Shown one piece after another: positions 41,380 through 51,098 of a stretch of DNA of 64,000 nt (position 1 is the stretch's first letter; each line of letters opens with the position of its first letter). The translations under genes were made by a program, and so were the position numbers. Origin of the DNA: Saccharomycodes ludwigii (Eukaryota > Ascomycota > Saccharomycetes > Saccharomycodales > Saccharomycodaceae); NCBI RefSeq assembly GCF_020623625.1, contig NC_060200.1:124001-188000 (forward strand), read 5' to 3'. The notes below the pieces were generated by a model, which saw only the letters and a program-made list of their open reading frames with translations, searched no databases and was not told the origin of the DNA.

Positions 41380-42859
41380 CCCAGATGCATCAATAAATGT
41401 AAAATCTCCTTTATCAATCGATACAATTAAAAAAGCAAGCACTTTAAATTATTCTGATTTCATGAAGATTCTAAGCGATGTTGTTGACGAAAGAACAAGG
41501 CCGCACACGATGCCTGAGGTAATCAATGTCTCAGACAACGGTTTTAATGATAATCACGGTGCAAATAACAATGAAGACAGAAATTATAGAGCGAATTCTG
41601 CACCTGCTATAATTAATTTTGAGCCATATCACGATAATGTCGATGATAATAATAATATTAATGATGATACTGATAGCAACAATGATTATACCCATGCAAG
41701 TAACAATAATGCAGTTCCTCCTATAATTTTCCAAAATAATAATGGTATAATGTCTGTAAATAAAAAATTTAAAAAATGGAATAATAGGACATTAAAGGAG
41801 CTTACAGAGAATTTGAGTATTTCTGTCCAAAAGTTCCGAAATAAAGGTTTACTTAGTCAAATAGTTTCTATCGTAGTTTCCCCCATTTTTATAGCTATAA
41901 AATTATCGGTTCCGCGTACTTCCAAATCAGTTCCTAAAACTAAAGCCAGATTTATTGTATTGGCTATTCAATCTTTAACTACGCCTATTTTTTCATTTGT
42001 GTCTATTTCACAATTTATACACGCAAACTCAAAAAGTTTAATTTTATCACTATTTGGAGGGGCATTAATAGGTTTGTTACTACTCAGTTTGGTTATATTA
42101 ATGAGGCAAACTATCATAGTTGGAACAAAATATTCTTTTTCTCAAGGGAGAGGGAGTTATGATGACAATGAGAATAATGGTGTTGACAATGATTTACTAT
42201 GGGATAATGAGTTTAGTACAATTTTAAAATTTTTAAGTGTAATTGGTATTTTTAACAGTATTATATGGATTTCTATTTTAGCAAATAATTTAATTGAAAT
42301 TATATCATTTTATCAAAAGTTGACTGGTATCTCCGAATCAATATTGGGCATAACTTTCTTTGCATGGGGCAACTCGATAGGTGACTTACTTTCGAATATT
42401 GCTATGTTAAAATTATACAAGAAATTACCACCTACGTCCAATAATACTAGTAGTAGCTTTAATACCAGTCATGATAATAGTAACTTGGGTAGTAGAATAT
42501 TAAAATTTGCCATAATTTCAATTAGATCCTGTTTTGGAGGAGTCCTGATTAATATTTTGGTTGGTATTGGGTTCAATTGTTTGCTAGCCTTAATAGTTAA
42601 CGACCGTGGGTTTACTACGCAATGGGAACTTTCAATTAATGATACAACCACTTACTTGCATTTTGTCATATCTTCAGTCGCATTATTTTTACAAATTATA
42701 TTACTAATTATATTTTGTTTGTGGGTCTCAAATAATAAATCTGATACCAATATCAGTTCATATATTACCCCAGATTTATTTAAAAAAATGGGCATAGGTA
42801 TGATTATTCTATGGGGGGTTACCACATTTATTAATGTTTTAATTGAAATAATTACGTAA
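40565..42859 (+). CDS. ECM27: Ecm27-like Na+/Ca2+ exchanger family membrane protein
   Basis: Ecm27 belongs to the cation/Ca2+ exchanger superfamily and is linked to calcium handling in internal membranes. The 764-residue product (S. cerevisiae 725) has two hydrophobic halves. The first holds an alpha-1 repeat LLSWCNSSPDILSGIVAW and the LAIGEVLGSSGVILCVALGS block (residues 65-130). The second holds LGITFFAWGNSIGDLLSNIAMLKL (near 592) and the alpha-2 partner SCFGGVLINILVGIGF. Between them is a hydrophilic loop (residues about 205-420) rich in Asp and Asn, including four GAT then fifteen AAT codons at 41321-41378. Cys instead of Gly before NSSPD is also what I recall for S. cerevisiae Ecm27. It follows ADO1 as in YJR105W-YJR106W. 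Confidence 0.94.
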
Positions 42860-43092
42860 TAATTTATATATGTACAATGGTTAACATTAACGAATACATT
42901 ATAAAAATATAATTTTATTTGGTTTAATATCAATATATAGATAGATAGATATTTGCAGAAGATTCAAGAATGTTCCAGAGAAATACATAATATTTTCTAT
43001 TTCCTTAACTAGAATAATTTTTTTTTTTTTTTTTTGGTATGACATTATTTTAGTGGCGCTATTTATGCGCCTTGTCCTTTTTGTTTGTTTTG

Positions 43093-43176
43093 GCGTGTCA
43101 AAAAAGAAAAGAAAAGAAAGGAATAGAATGATCTAGAACATTCTTTCTCTTTCTTCTTTATTCTTTTTTGACACGC
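43093..43176. repeat. 16-bp inverted repeat around the heat-shock elements
   Basis: The left arm GCGTGTCAAAAAAGAA (43093-43108) is the exact reverse complement of the right arm TTCTTTTTTGACACGC (43161-43176). The 52-bp spacer holds most of the heat-shock units. Confidence 0.85.
43121..43163. promoter_or_regulatory. Heat-shock element array before BTN2
   Basis: GAA units at 43121-43123, 43126-43128 and 43136-43138 are followed by TTC units at 43141-43143, 43151-43153 and 43161-43163, all on a 5-bp grid. The core is AGAACATTCT at 43135-43144. This is a gapped Hsf1 element about 250-290 bp before the BTN2/CUR1-like start, and BTN2 is strongly heat-induced in S. cerevisiae. Confidence 0.6.
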
Positions 43177-43412
43177 GTCACACAGACCTGAATTAAAAAA
43201 AAATATATTTTCATACTCAGAAAAAGAATATAAAAAGATAAAGTCTTATAAGATATTTAGCTTTATTTTTTTTATTTTTTTTAATTCTATCTCTGTTATA
43301 TATAAATCATAATAATAATAATAATAATAGTAATACTAATAAACAAAAAACAATAACAATAACAATAACAATAACAACAACAATAACGAATATATAAAAT
43401 CAAATATTAACA

Positions 43413-44498
43413 ATGTTCCCATTTGCTACCACTATCCCAGTTTTCCCACAAAGAAGCATAAATACCTACTGTGATCCATTCTCACCACAGCTTTCCTGTC
43501 CTCCCATTTCTAAAAACTATTACAGGAAAAGACAAGAACAAGAGAAAGTGACGGCACCCTTCACTTATGAATTCAAAAAAGGTAATTCTGAGAGTGTTTT
43601 ATCGTTGTATAAGCAAGTGCCATCAAGATTATTTTCTAAAATAGTTGAAAAGCATATCTTGAGCCATCCAAACAGAGAACAGTTTTATGATAGCGATTTT
43701 TTCGGCAATTATTATATTAATGAAGATCGTGTTTTAGATATATTAGATATGGACAAGGTTGGCACCGAAGTTGCCCGCAAACTATTTGCTTCTTACCAAT
43801 TAACATTGAACCATGAGGGAAATGAATTATTAATAGAAAATGCTTCTGATGGTTCTATTATTAAAATATTTAAACTAGATGATTGTTACAGCGATTTTTC
43901 TGTCAAAAGTTTGAACTTAGTTGGTCCTGAAAAAGATAAGGCTGCTTTAATATTAGTTTTATGCAAAGACAAGAAAGAAATACTAAGCTCCCAAAAAATT
44001 GAAAAAGAACGGAAAGAACAGAAGAAGGATTCAAAAAAATTAAAACAAGAACAAAAAAGAAAAAACAAATTTTTAAAAAAGAAAACACAGCAAAGAGCCC
44101 CAATACAAGAAATTTCCCCAAAAAAAGGGATGTCTGAAGGATTAAAGGAAGAAACAGAACAAATTAAAAAGACATGTGAAACTAACATGTCAAAATCAAA
44201 AGTTAAAGATGCTAAACAGAAAGATGTCCAAGAAAAGTTGCAGAAAGAAAAAAAATTGTTGAGTGAGAAATTGAGTGATTATAGAAATAATACTAGTATG
44301 GACAATGGTAAATCTTTTCATAGAGAAAGACTTGATGCCAGCGAAAGAAACTCTAGAAGGGTTACCAAATCGCAAGTAGAGTCAAGAAGTAGATCATTAT
44401 CGCCTGTTTTAGAAGATGTTGAAGATGCTGAATTGACTAGATATAATAGATCATTGCATGATTCTCCAAAGGGTAATGCTGTCTTAGAAGACGCTTGA
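43413..44498 (+). CDS. BTN2: Btn2/Cur1-type protein sorting factor
   Basis: Btn2 and Cur1 are heat-induced sorting factors that collect misfolded and prion proteins in S. cerevisiae; they are duplicates of one ancestral gene. The 361-residue product matches Btn2 (410) at the start (MFPFATTIPVFPQ), at FTYEFKKGNSESVLSLYKQV and VPSRLFSKIVEK, at DFFGNYYINEDRVLDIL, and most clearly at the C-terminus SPVLEDVEDAELTRYNRSL followed by SPKGNAVLED. The middle (about residues 195-300) is a highly charged coiled-coil of Lys, Glu and Gln. The name BTN2 is used for the unduplicated form; CUR1 would be equally valid. The heat-shock elements upstream fit the family. Confidence 0.88.
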   Translation: MFPFATTIPVFPQRSINTYCDPFSPQLSCPPISKNYYRKRQEQEKVTAPFTYEFKKGNSESVLSLYKQVPSRLFSKIVEKHILSHPNREQFYDSDFFGNYYINEDRVLDILDMDKVGTEVARKLFASYQLTLNHEGNELLIENASDGSIIKIFKLDDCYSDFSVKSLNLVGPEKDKAALILVLCKDKKEILSSQKIEKERKEQKKDSKKLKQEQKRKNKFLKKKTQQRAPIQEISPKKGMSEGLKEETEQIKKTCETNMSKSKVKDAKQKDVQEKLQKEKKLLSEKLSDYRNNTSMDNGKSFHRERLDASERNSRRVTKSQVESRSRSLSPVLEDVEDAELTRYNRSLHDSPKGNAVLEDA

Positions 44499-44854
44499 TT
44501 GTTTTATTTATAGACTATTTTAATTTTTTTTTTTTTTTTTTGTAAATAAAATTTTATTAATATTTGTATAATTAAGTTATATTTTTATTTTCTTTTTTAT
44601 TTTCTTTTTTTTTTTTTTTTTTTTTTTATCTATTGCGAATCAAAATGATACAATATTTAATTGACACAAAAAGTGACAGCGATTATTTTTCTCATTTATT
44701 TGTTTTGTAAAACAAAAAAATAGAGAAAGAAAGAAAGAAAGAAAGGAAATAGTTTGATGTTTCAAAATTATATAAAACAGGTATGCTACCTATCTAAGTT
44801 TACCACCTGTTCTCAACTAATGATAGTAACATTTTTATTACTATAACACACACC
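44499..44854. promoter_or_regulatory. BTN2 3' end / LIH1 promoter spacer
   Basis: The 356 bp contain T-runs at 44525-44541 and 44606-44628 after BTN2 and a TATATAAA box at 44769-44776, about 80 bp before the lipase start. Confidence 0.5.
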
Positions 44855-46087
44855 ATGATATTCAAATTTAATACTATTAGACTTATACTTCTAGTATTTT
44901 CCACTTTTTGTACTGTCGTCTCATGTACAAACATAAGTATAGCAAATAATGATACTAAAAAGCAGGATAATATTCTTCAAGTAGCCTCCAATTTTGACTT
45001 GTCTGAATTAGATTATGAGGAACTATTATATTTTAGCAAAATATGTTTGTTAACGGCATGTATAGTTGATGATGGATTGAAACAAAATAAATTTCTATCT
45101 GATGGAGGGTGTCCCTCAAGATTGAAATTTTGCTCAAGCATTGAATCGAACCCTACATTATATGATACCACAATTGAATTAGTTATAAGAGCAGATAATT
45201 TTTTTCACTTGGGAACTGGATACATTGCAGTTGATCATTTTAGGAAAGTAGTAATGTTGGTTTTCAGAGGGTCAGCTACAAGATATGATTGGATGCAAGA
45301 TTTGTCCATTTTCCCAACAAAGTATAAACCTTATTCATATGATGAATATGAAAAGTTGGTTAATAGAGGTGAGATACCGCCATGTGGGAATTGTAAAATA
45401 CATTATGGTTTTAATAATTTTTTGAAAAGTTTACATCCTCGGTATTTACACAAAATAGGAAAAGTTTTCAAAAAGTATCCCGACTATCAGATAGTTATAA
45501 CGGGACATTCTTTGGGTGCTGCGGTGGCTTTAATTGCTGGAATTGAGTTTAAACTTAGAGGGTTTCAGCCTATAATTCTAACTTATGGACAACCTAAAAT
45601 GTTTAATAATGATATGGTTGAATGGGTTGATAAATTATTAAAAACAGATCAAATAGATTATATATTAAAGCATAAATTTGGTGCATATAGTAATTTAAAT
45701 GATAATCATACTCAAATTGAATCTGGTGATAAAAAAGATACGATATTTTCTCTAGGAAAAGGATATTTTAGAATTACTAATGAAAGAGATTATGTGCCTA
45801 GGTTACCCCCATACTACTATAAGCATGCTGGTTTAGAAGTAGTAATTACTAAACCTGATTTACCTCAGGAGCTTGAAGATTTGCGATATATTGGCAGAAG
45901 TAAAGATAAAGACGAAAAATACGAAGACGAGATATTGGGGATAAAGGAAGACAAAGATGAAGGTGATGAAAAAGAAGGATCAAGAAGAAAAAACTTGTTG
46001 GATTTACATCCGTCTATACAAGAACGGTTCCATGTTAAAGAGCATCGCAGTTATTTTGTCGAAATTAATGAATGCGATTATATATAA
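44855..46087 (+). CDS. LIH1: Class 3 lipase, Lih1-like, probably secreted or vacuolar
   Basis: The 410-residue product has a signal peptide (MIFKFNTIRLILLVFSTFCTVVS), then an alpha/beta-hydrolase of the fungal lipase class 3 family: VVMLVFRGSATRYDWMQDL, the nucleophile elbow GHSLGAAVALIAG, TYGQPKMFNNDM, and ITNERDYVPRLPP with the acid residue. The C-terminal EHRSYFVEINECDY supplies the expected catalytic His, so the triad appears complete. A charged Lys/Asp/Glu insert lies at about 345-385. S. cerevisiae Lih1 (YJR107W, 328 residues) sits next to ECM27; here BTN2 is between them. Substrate is unknown. A TATA box suggests regulated expression. Confidence 0.9.
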   Translation: MIFKFNTIRLILLVFSTFCTVVSCTNISIANNDTKKQDNILQVASNFDLSELDYEELLYFSKICLLTACIVDDGLKQNKFLSDGGCPSRLKFCSSIESNPTLYDTTIELVIRADNFFHLGTGYIAVDHFRKVVMLVFRGSATRYDWMQDLSIFPTKYKPYSYDEYEKLVNRGEIPPCGNCKIHYGFNNFLKSLHPRYLHKIGKVFKKYPDYQIVITGHSLGAAVALIAGIEFKLRGFQPIILTYGQPKMFNNDMVEWVDKLLKTDQIDYILKHKFGAYSNLNDNHTQIESGDKKDTIFSLGKGYFRITNERDYVPRLPPYYYKHAGLEVVITKPDLPQELEDLRYIGRSKDKDEKYEDEILGIKEDKDEGDEKEGSRRKNLLDLHPSIQERFHVKEHRSYFVEINECDYI

Positions 46088-46499
46088 TAGTTTATTATTA
46101 CTATTGATGTTAGTATTTTGATAATAAAAGTAATATATATATATATACGTATAATTTTTTTTTTTTTTTTTTTTTTTCCCCACTTGTGTGAATTGTAGTA
46201 ATCCTTTTTTCTTTTTAAGTTTTCTCAATACTGGAGCCTTCTGTTATGTAAAAAAAAAAAAAAAAAAAAAAAGGTCAAAAATGTCAAAAATATTACAATG
46301 TATATATATATACCATATCAAAAACATTTGAAAAGAAAAAAAAAGAGCAAAAAAATGAAAAAAAATAGTGGTAATAATAATAACAAAGAGAAGAAGAATA
46401 AGAATAATAAACTGCTGGCCATATATATATATATATATATATATAATATCTATAAATTTTTTTTCCCCTCTTTCTTCCAAAAAAAAAAAAAAAAGTATA
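46088..46499. repeat. Convergent LIH1/GPA2 spacer with TA runs and A23 tract
   Basis: The 412-bp spacer holds TA runs at 46133-46147 and 46421-46445, T-runs near 46159-46177 and A23 at 46250-46272. Apparent reading frames are repeat-derived. It likely contains the 3' ends of both genes. Confidence 0.5.
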
Positions 46500-48017
46500 T
46501 CACAATACACCGGAGTCCTTTAAACTATTTTCTAATACTGTTTCTTTAACAGCTGCAAAGACTAGTTGAATATTACTGGTATCAGTAGCTTGTGTAATGT
46601 GAGGGTATATATTTAGATTTACCTTATTTAGTTGAAGGAATCTCCATAAAATATATTTTGCTGCTTTATTAATATCAGGACCACCGGTATAGTCTGGGAA
46701 ATAGTTGGATAAAGGAACTTTTGTAATTTTGTCGGCGAATAAATCAATTTTGTTTAAAAACAAGATGACTGAACAGTTAGTAAACCACCTACTATTGACT
46801 AAGGAATCAAATAAAACTAAAGATTCTTCTAATCTATTTGTAGAACTATCTTCAGCTAAAGTTTGATCATACTCACTTAGCGAGACACAAAATAAGATGA
46901 TAGAAACTTTGTCAAAGGAATGAATCCATTTTTTCCTTTCATTTCTCTGCCCACCCACATCATAAATGTGCAATACCAAATTATCGTCCATATTGACTAT
47001 AGTATCATGGATACCTGTAGTTTTTTTCCTACAATTTAATATGTCAGTTAATGAGGGTTTATAATTTACATTTAATATTTCTGAAGTTAAAACCAACTTT
47101 TTAACAAAATAACCAGAGTTATCCATCAAGTAAAATTGACTTTTTTTCATTGGATCATTCAAAAGTTTTCTTGTGGAAGGTAAACACCATAAAATATCCA
47201 AATTTTTAATAAAAAGAATAAACTTTTCACTTTCTATAATTTCTGTGGTAGTTGTGTTTGCTCGTACTTCCTCTCCATCTTCTTCATTTTTAATAACCGA
47301 GGATAAATTAAACAGTTGAAAATCAATTATGGAATTCCTAAGTTCATCATAAGTGATGTCCGTTTTCCCACGACCATTTATATAAATTTTATAGTCATCA
47401 TCTGTGTAATCGTTCAATCCAAATAAATCTCTTGCATGAATCAAATCTTTACCAATTTCTATAATATTATCCATAATAAAGGGCCTATATGCCATTAACT
47501 CCTTGTCGGTGTACCCATTTTGATGTAAAATTTTTAATTGTTGCAATATAGTTGATTTACCACTTTCTCCAGATCCCAATAGTAACATTTTCAATGGATG
47601 AACCGTTAGTTTGTTGGTAGAGCTGCCACTACTACTGTTAGTAGACTGTTTTCTGATAGCAGTGGCATTTTGTGCAAGCTTTTTATTCTTGGAAGCATTG
47701 TTGTTATTAGAGTTTGTCACAATAATATTTTCAGTTGTATTTAGGGAGCTTGAGTTATTTTTATCATTATCAATATTCTTAGCTACAGAAGCCGTATCAT
47801 TTTGATCCTTTTTTTTTGGAATGGGATGATTTGATTGCAGTTGCTTTTCTGTATTAGTATTATCAGGTACTTTATTTTTAGAGTGGGGTATGTCTTTTTC
47901 TTTAGGATTTATATTAGCAACATTGGTATTTTTAACCTTAGTATGTTGATTATTTTGATGCTGTTTGTCACTTGTTGTCGAATTTATAGTTGAGCTTTTC
48001 GATGAACACAATCCCAT
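46500..48017 (-). CDS. GPA2: G-protein alpha subunit Gpa2 (nutrient/cAMP signalling)
   Basis: Gpa2 couples the glucose receptor Gpr1 to adenylate cyclase. The 505-residue product (S. cerevisiae 449) starts MGLCSSKSS, giving Gly2 for myristoylation and Cys4 for palmitoylation, which fixes the start. After a Ser/Asn/Lys-rich insert of about 130 residues come the P-loop GSGESGKST (near 148), switch 1 RKKTTGI, switch 2 DVGGQRNERKKWIHSF, NKID and TQATDTSNI. The arginine and threonine of switch 1 and the glutamine of switch 2 are present, so GTPase function looks intact. MGLC favours Gpa2 over Gpa1 (MGCT), and GPA2 is YER020W, next to RPN3 in S. cerevisiae. Confidence 0.94.
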   Translation of the reverse strand: MGLCSSKSSTINSTTSDKQHQNNQHTKVKNTNVANINPKEKDIPHSKNKVPDNTNTEKQLQSNHPIPKKKDQNDTASVAKNIDNDKNNSSSLNTTENIIVTNSNNNNASKNKKLAQNATAIRKQSTNSSSGSSTNKLTVHPLKMLLLGSGESGKSTILQQLKILHQNGYTDKELMAYRPFIMDNIIEIGKDLIHARDLFGLNDYTDDDYKIYINGRGKTDITYDELRNSIIDFQLFNLSSVIKNEEDGEEVRANTTTTEIIESEKFILFIKNLDILWCLPSTRKLLNDPMKKSQFYLMDNSGYFVKKLVLTSEILNVNYKPSLTDILNCRKKTTGIHDTIVNMDDNLVLHIYDVGGQRNERKKWIHSFDKVSIILFCVSLSEYDQTLAEDSSTNRLEESLVLFDSLVNSRWFTNCSVILFLNKIDLFADKITKVPLSNYFPDYTGGPDINKAAKYILWRFLQLNKVNLNIYPHITQATDTSNIQLVFAAVKETVLENSLKDSGVL

Positions 48018-48644
48018 TTCTGCATTTATACTTTTGGTTTTATTTAGTGATAGTTATTTGTTGAAGCCTTTTTTTTTCTCTTTTTTTCTTCTTCTTTTTC
48101 TTTTCCTTTTTTTTTTTTCAAGGTAGTATGTTACTAGCAGAGACCTTTTAAATTGATTTAACCATCTGTTATTATTTCATATATTTTTAATTTAATTTAA
48201 TTTAATTTAATTTAATTTAATTTAATTTATAAAAGCTTACAGGTATACAATTACAAGAATTATATAGCAACCCTTCCCCTCCCTATATTTTATTTTATTT
48301 TATTTTATTTTTCTTTTGTTTATTTTCCTTTGAGATAAATAACAATAACAATAACAAGAAATTACATCAAGAAAAAAAAAATAAAAAAAAAAGTGAGGTT
48401 ATGTTTATTTATTAAATAACACGATAAACTTCCATAATTAAAATTGTACAAAATTTTATAAAATAAACCCTCAATTTTTATTTCATTTTCCCCTCTTTTA
48501 TTTAGTCTCAAATCCACTCGCTCATTCGCAACTTCGGTTTACGGACTTCAATCTCAAACATCTCTGTCTTTATCTCCCCCTCTCCCCCTCCCCCGTTTTC
48601 TACCACTAGTCCGAATATATCCGTCGTACTAAATATCAAATAAT
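48018..48644. promoter_or_regulatory. GPA2 promoter spacer with A/T arrays and stress-type motifs
   Basis: The 627 bp hold about eight TTTAA units at 48186-48230, TTTTA units at 48287-48312, and CCCCT motifs at 48276-48280, 48577-48581 and 48585-48589. CCCCT is the Msn2/Msn4 stress element core. No gene is seen. Confidence 0.5.
48574..48594. promoter_or_regulatory. C-rich mirror repeat with CCCCT stress-element cores
   Basis: CTCCCCCTCTCCCCCTC at 48574-48590 reads the same in both directions on one strand (a mirror repeat), followed by a third C5 run at 48590-48594. It contains two CCCCT cores. Homopurine mirror repeats can form triplex DNA, and the G-rich strand could form a short quadruplex. 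Confidence 0.4.
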
Positions 48645-48938
48645 TTATATTATACCTTTTTTTGAGGTATGTTTCCTTTTACTATTATTTACAGCCAAAC
48701 CGTTGCCCATATAACCTTCCTCCTCAAAATTTCTTTTATATCCTCTTCTCTCGTTATCAATTGGTTTAAGTACTATTTTATCATCTTTGTTTATCACATT
48801 TCTTTCATATAATTCTTCATTTATTAAATCATTTTCCACATTTAAAGTGGTATCATTCTCAGTATGACCATAGTCGTTAGAACGGTCATAATAATCTTCA
48901 TATGCAGATAAATCATTGTAAAACTCAGATTCATCCAT
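48645..48938 (-). CDS. Hypothetical 97-residue protein, acidic N-terminus and basic C-terminus
   Basis: The frame starts MDESEFYNDLSAYEDYYDRS, is rich in Asp, Glu, Asn and Tyr for about 55 residues, then turns basic and ends NSKRKHTSKKGII, which could be a nuclear localisation signal. It is not made of repeats, its codons resemble those of neighbours, and a charge-segregated layout is typical of small intrinsically disordered nuclear proteins. I do not recognise a family, and S. cerevisiae has no counterpart I can name here. It could also be the last exon of a spliced gene, though no convincing splice signals are seen upstream. Confidence 0.5.
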   Translation of the reverse strand: MDESEFYNDLSAYEDYYDRSNDYGHTENDTTLNVENDLINEELYERNVINKDDKIVLKPIDNERRGYKRNFEEEGYMGNGLAVNNSKRKHTSKKGII

Positions 48939-49909
48939 TGTTTAACTCAATTCAGTTGTATATTTATTTAATTAATTCTTATGCAATGTACTTTAGTAGT
49001 AATAAACACATGAAGTAGTTGGATGTTCAGAATGGTGTATAGAAAGACTTGATAGATAAAATCAATTAATTAACGACTTGTAAGATTTTATATTTATAAT
49101 TAGTTTTACCGGATATGTTTCGGGAACAATTTTAATTTTAATTTTAATTTTAATTTTAATTTTAATTTTAATTTTAATTTTAATTTTATTTTTATTTTTA
49201 TTTTTTCATTGTCTCATTTCTTTTGAAATAATTACGAACAACACGACAAATAATACGAGCGTTTAAGATGATATGCAATTAAGTTGGAAAATATAAAGTT
49301 TGGTTGTTAATTGTTTATTTTTAGAAATCAAATGTTGGATTTTCCTCAAGAGGAAATCAATCTCATTAAAAAACTTTTTTCCCAGAATAGAAAATAAACA
49401 AATAATAGTAACATCCATAACTCAAAAGTCCGTATGCCGAACCATCAAATTGTCGGTAAACAAAACCACTTGAAACATGCACATGATCCTTCTTTTCAAT
49501 TGTATGGCTTCCGTTATGCGTGCTATGCCTCCTATTTTTTTTATTTTATTTATTTTTATTTATTTTTATTTTTTGCTGTTTTAAAAATAAGATATTTAAA
49601 TATTGTCTTTCTCTTTAAGTTGAAGGCGTTGTGACTATTTTTAAACTTACTGGGCTTATTTTTTAATCAAATGTATATTATATCTACATCTTGTTTTGAA
49701 ATTTAATGTTCAACTGTTGAAAAAAAAAAGAAAAAAAAAAAAATTTTTTCTTTTTGCAAGACATTTATATATATAAGACATACCTATCATCCTTTTTGAA
49801 TCTACAACAAAGAGAAAAATCTACCTTTTTTTTTTTTTTTTTTTTTTTAAAGAAACAAACAAAAAAGAGACAAAAAAGAGACAAAAAAAAAATACCAACA
49901 ACAATAACA
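48939..49909. other. Spacer before YPK1 (divergent from the 97-residue gene)
   Basis: The 971 bp contain about ten copies of a 6-bp TTTTAA unit at 49129-49189, a T-rich section at 49530-49560, opposed A and T runs at 49720-49750 and 49826-49849, and the A-rich YPK1 leader. A 66-codon frame at 49434 ends in Tyr/Phe-rich T-tract sequence and is not called. Confidence 0.5.
49129..49189 (+). repeat. 6-bp TTTTAA tandem array
   Basis: About ten tandem TTTTAA units without interruption lie in the divergent spacer between the 97-residue gene and YPK1. Confidence 0.8.
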
Positions 49910-51061
49910 ATGTTTTCCTCATGGAAAATTGGCAAGAAATTTAATTTTGGAAGTAGCAATAATAACAATACCAATTCTGAAAGTAATAATAATAGCAACA
50001 ACACCGGCAACTCCGAAAAAAACAGCGAATCATCTCACAATTTTTTACATCACCACCACCATCATAATCACCACCACAATCAAAGTAATGACAGTACTGG
50101 GAAAAGACTAAGCAATATTGTTGCAACTAACAACGATTACGATACAGGAAATACCAATAGCAGTAGAAAACAAACTATTGTAGCCACTCCTACTTCTGTA
50201 GCACCTTCTGTTTCTAATTCTAATTTTACTGGTGTTTCTGCTAGGCCATCTATGGATAGCACCTTTACCACCAACAGTAATAGCACTGGAACAACGACCA
50301 CTAGTAGTAGTACTGGTGTGTCCAATGCTAACAATAATGGTGCTTCTTCAGCTATTTCCACTTTTTCCAATAATTTTTCTTCATCCTCAGTAAATGTTAA
50401 CAAAAGTATTAATGCTAACTTAAATAATCTTTATGCAGAACATGGTAGTACTATAACAGCAGGTAATAACAACAGTACTAATAAAGTAGACCATGCTTTA
50501 ACCGACAATAATTCAATTCCACCATTGAATTCCAATGAAACTGTAGAACCCCGCAATGATAATGAATTATTTAACACTCCCACAAGCACCTGTTTACGTG
50601 GTATTATGACCATTAAAATATATTCAGGTGATAATTTTATTTTACCATTTCCCATTTCTTATAACCAGCCTATTTTATCAAGATTATTAGATTCCCAGCA
50701 AAATCAAGTTTCCTTGTTAGATAATTTGAATAAATATATGGAATCTTTATCGTTAACTAATAAGGATGGCGATAAAAATGATAATCTTGGCGATGTTTTA
50801 TTAAGTAACGACAATTATTCAAATACTGGAGGTATCAATGTTGCCACAAACAATAATAACGCAAATATATCAAATAATTTTGGAAATAATATTAATAACG
50901 ACAGCAAAGGTGGTAATTTTACTTCTGATAATCTGGATGGTAATAATGGTAATATTTCTACAGCTAATAATAATAGTATTAAAGATAATAACATGAACAT
51001 TAATGACAGTAAAACCACAAATAGCAATAACGGTACTAGTAACGACAACAACGACGACAAT

Positions 51062-51098
<37 letters not shown>

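Larger units (their letters stand above)
42860..43412. promoter_or_regulatory. ECM27 3' end / BTN2 promoter spacer
   Basis: The 553 bp contain a T-run at 43018-43035, the heat-shock element array and its framing inverted repeat (listed separately), and AAT/AAC trinucleotide repeats at 43308-43388 in the presumed BTN2 leader. Confidence 0.6.

Noticed and set aside
49754-49909. In-frame upstream ATG extending YPK1 by 52 residues
   Set aside because: The added residues are Phe and Lys runs encoded by T and A tracts; the family N-terminus (MFSSWK) starts at 49910 in a good leader context.
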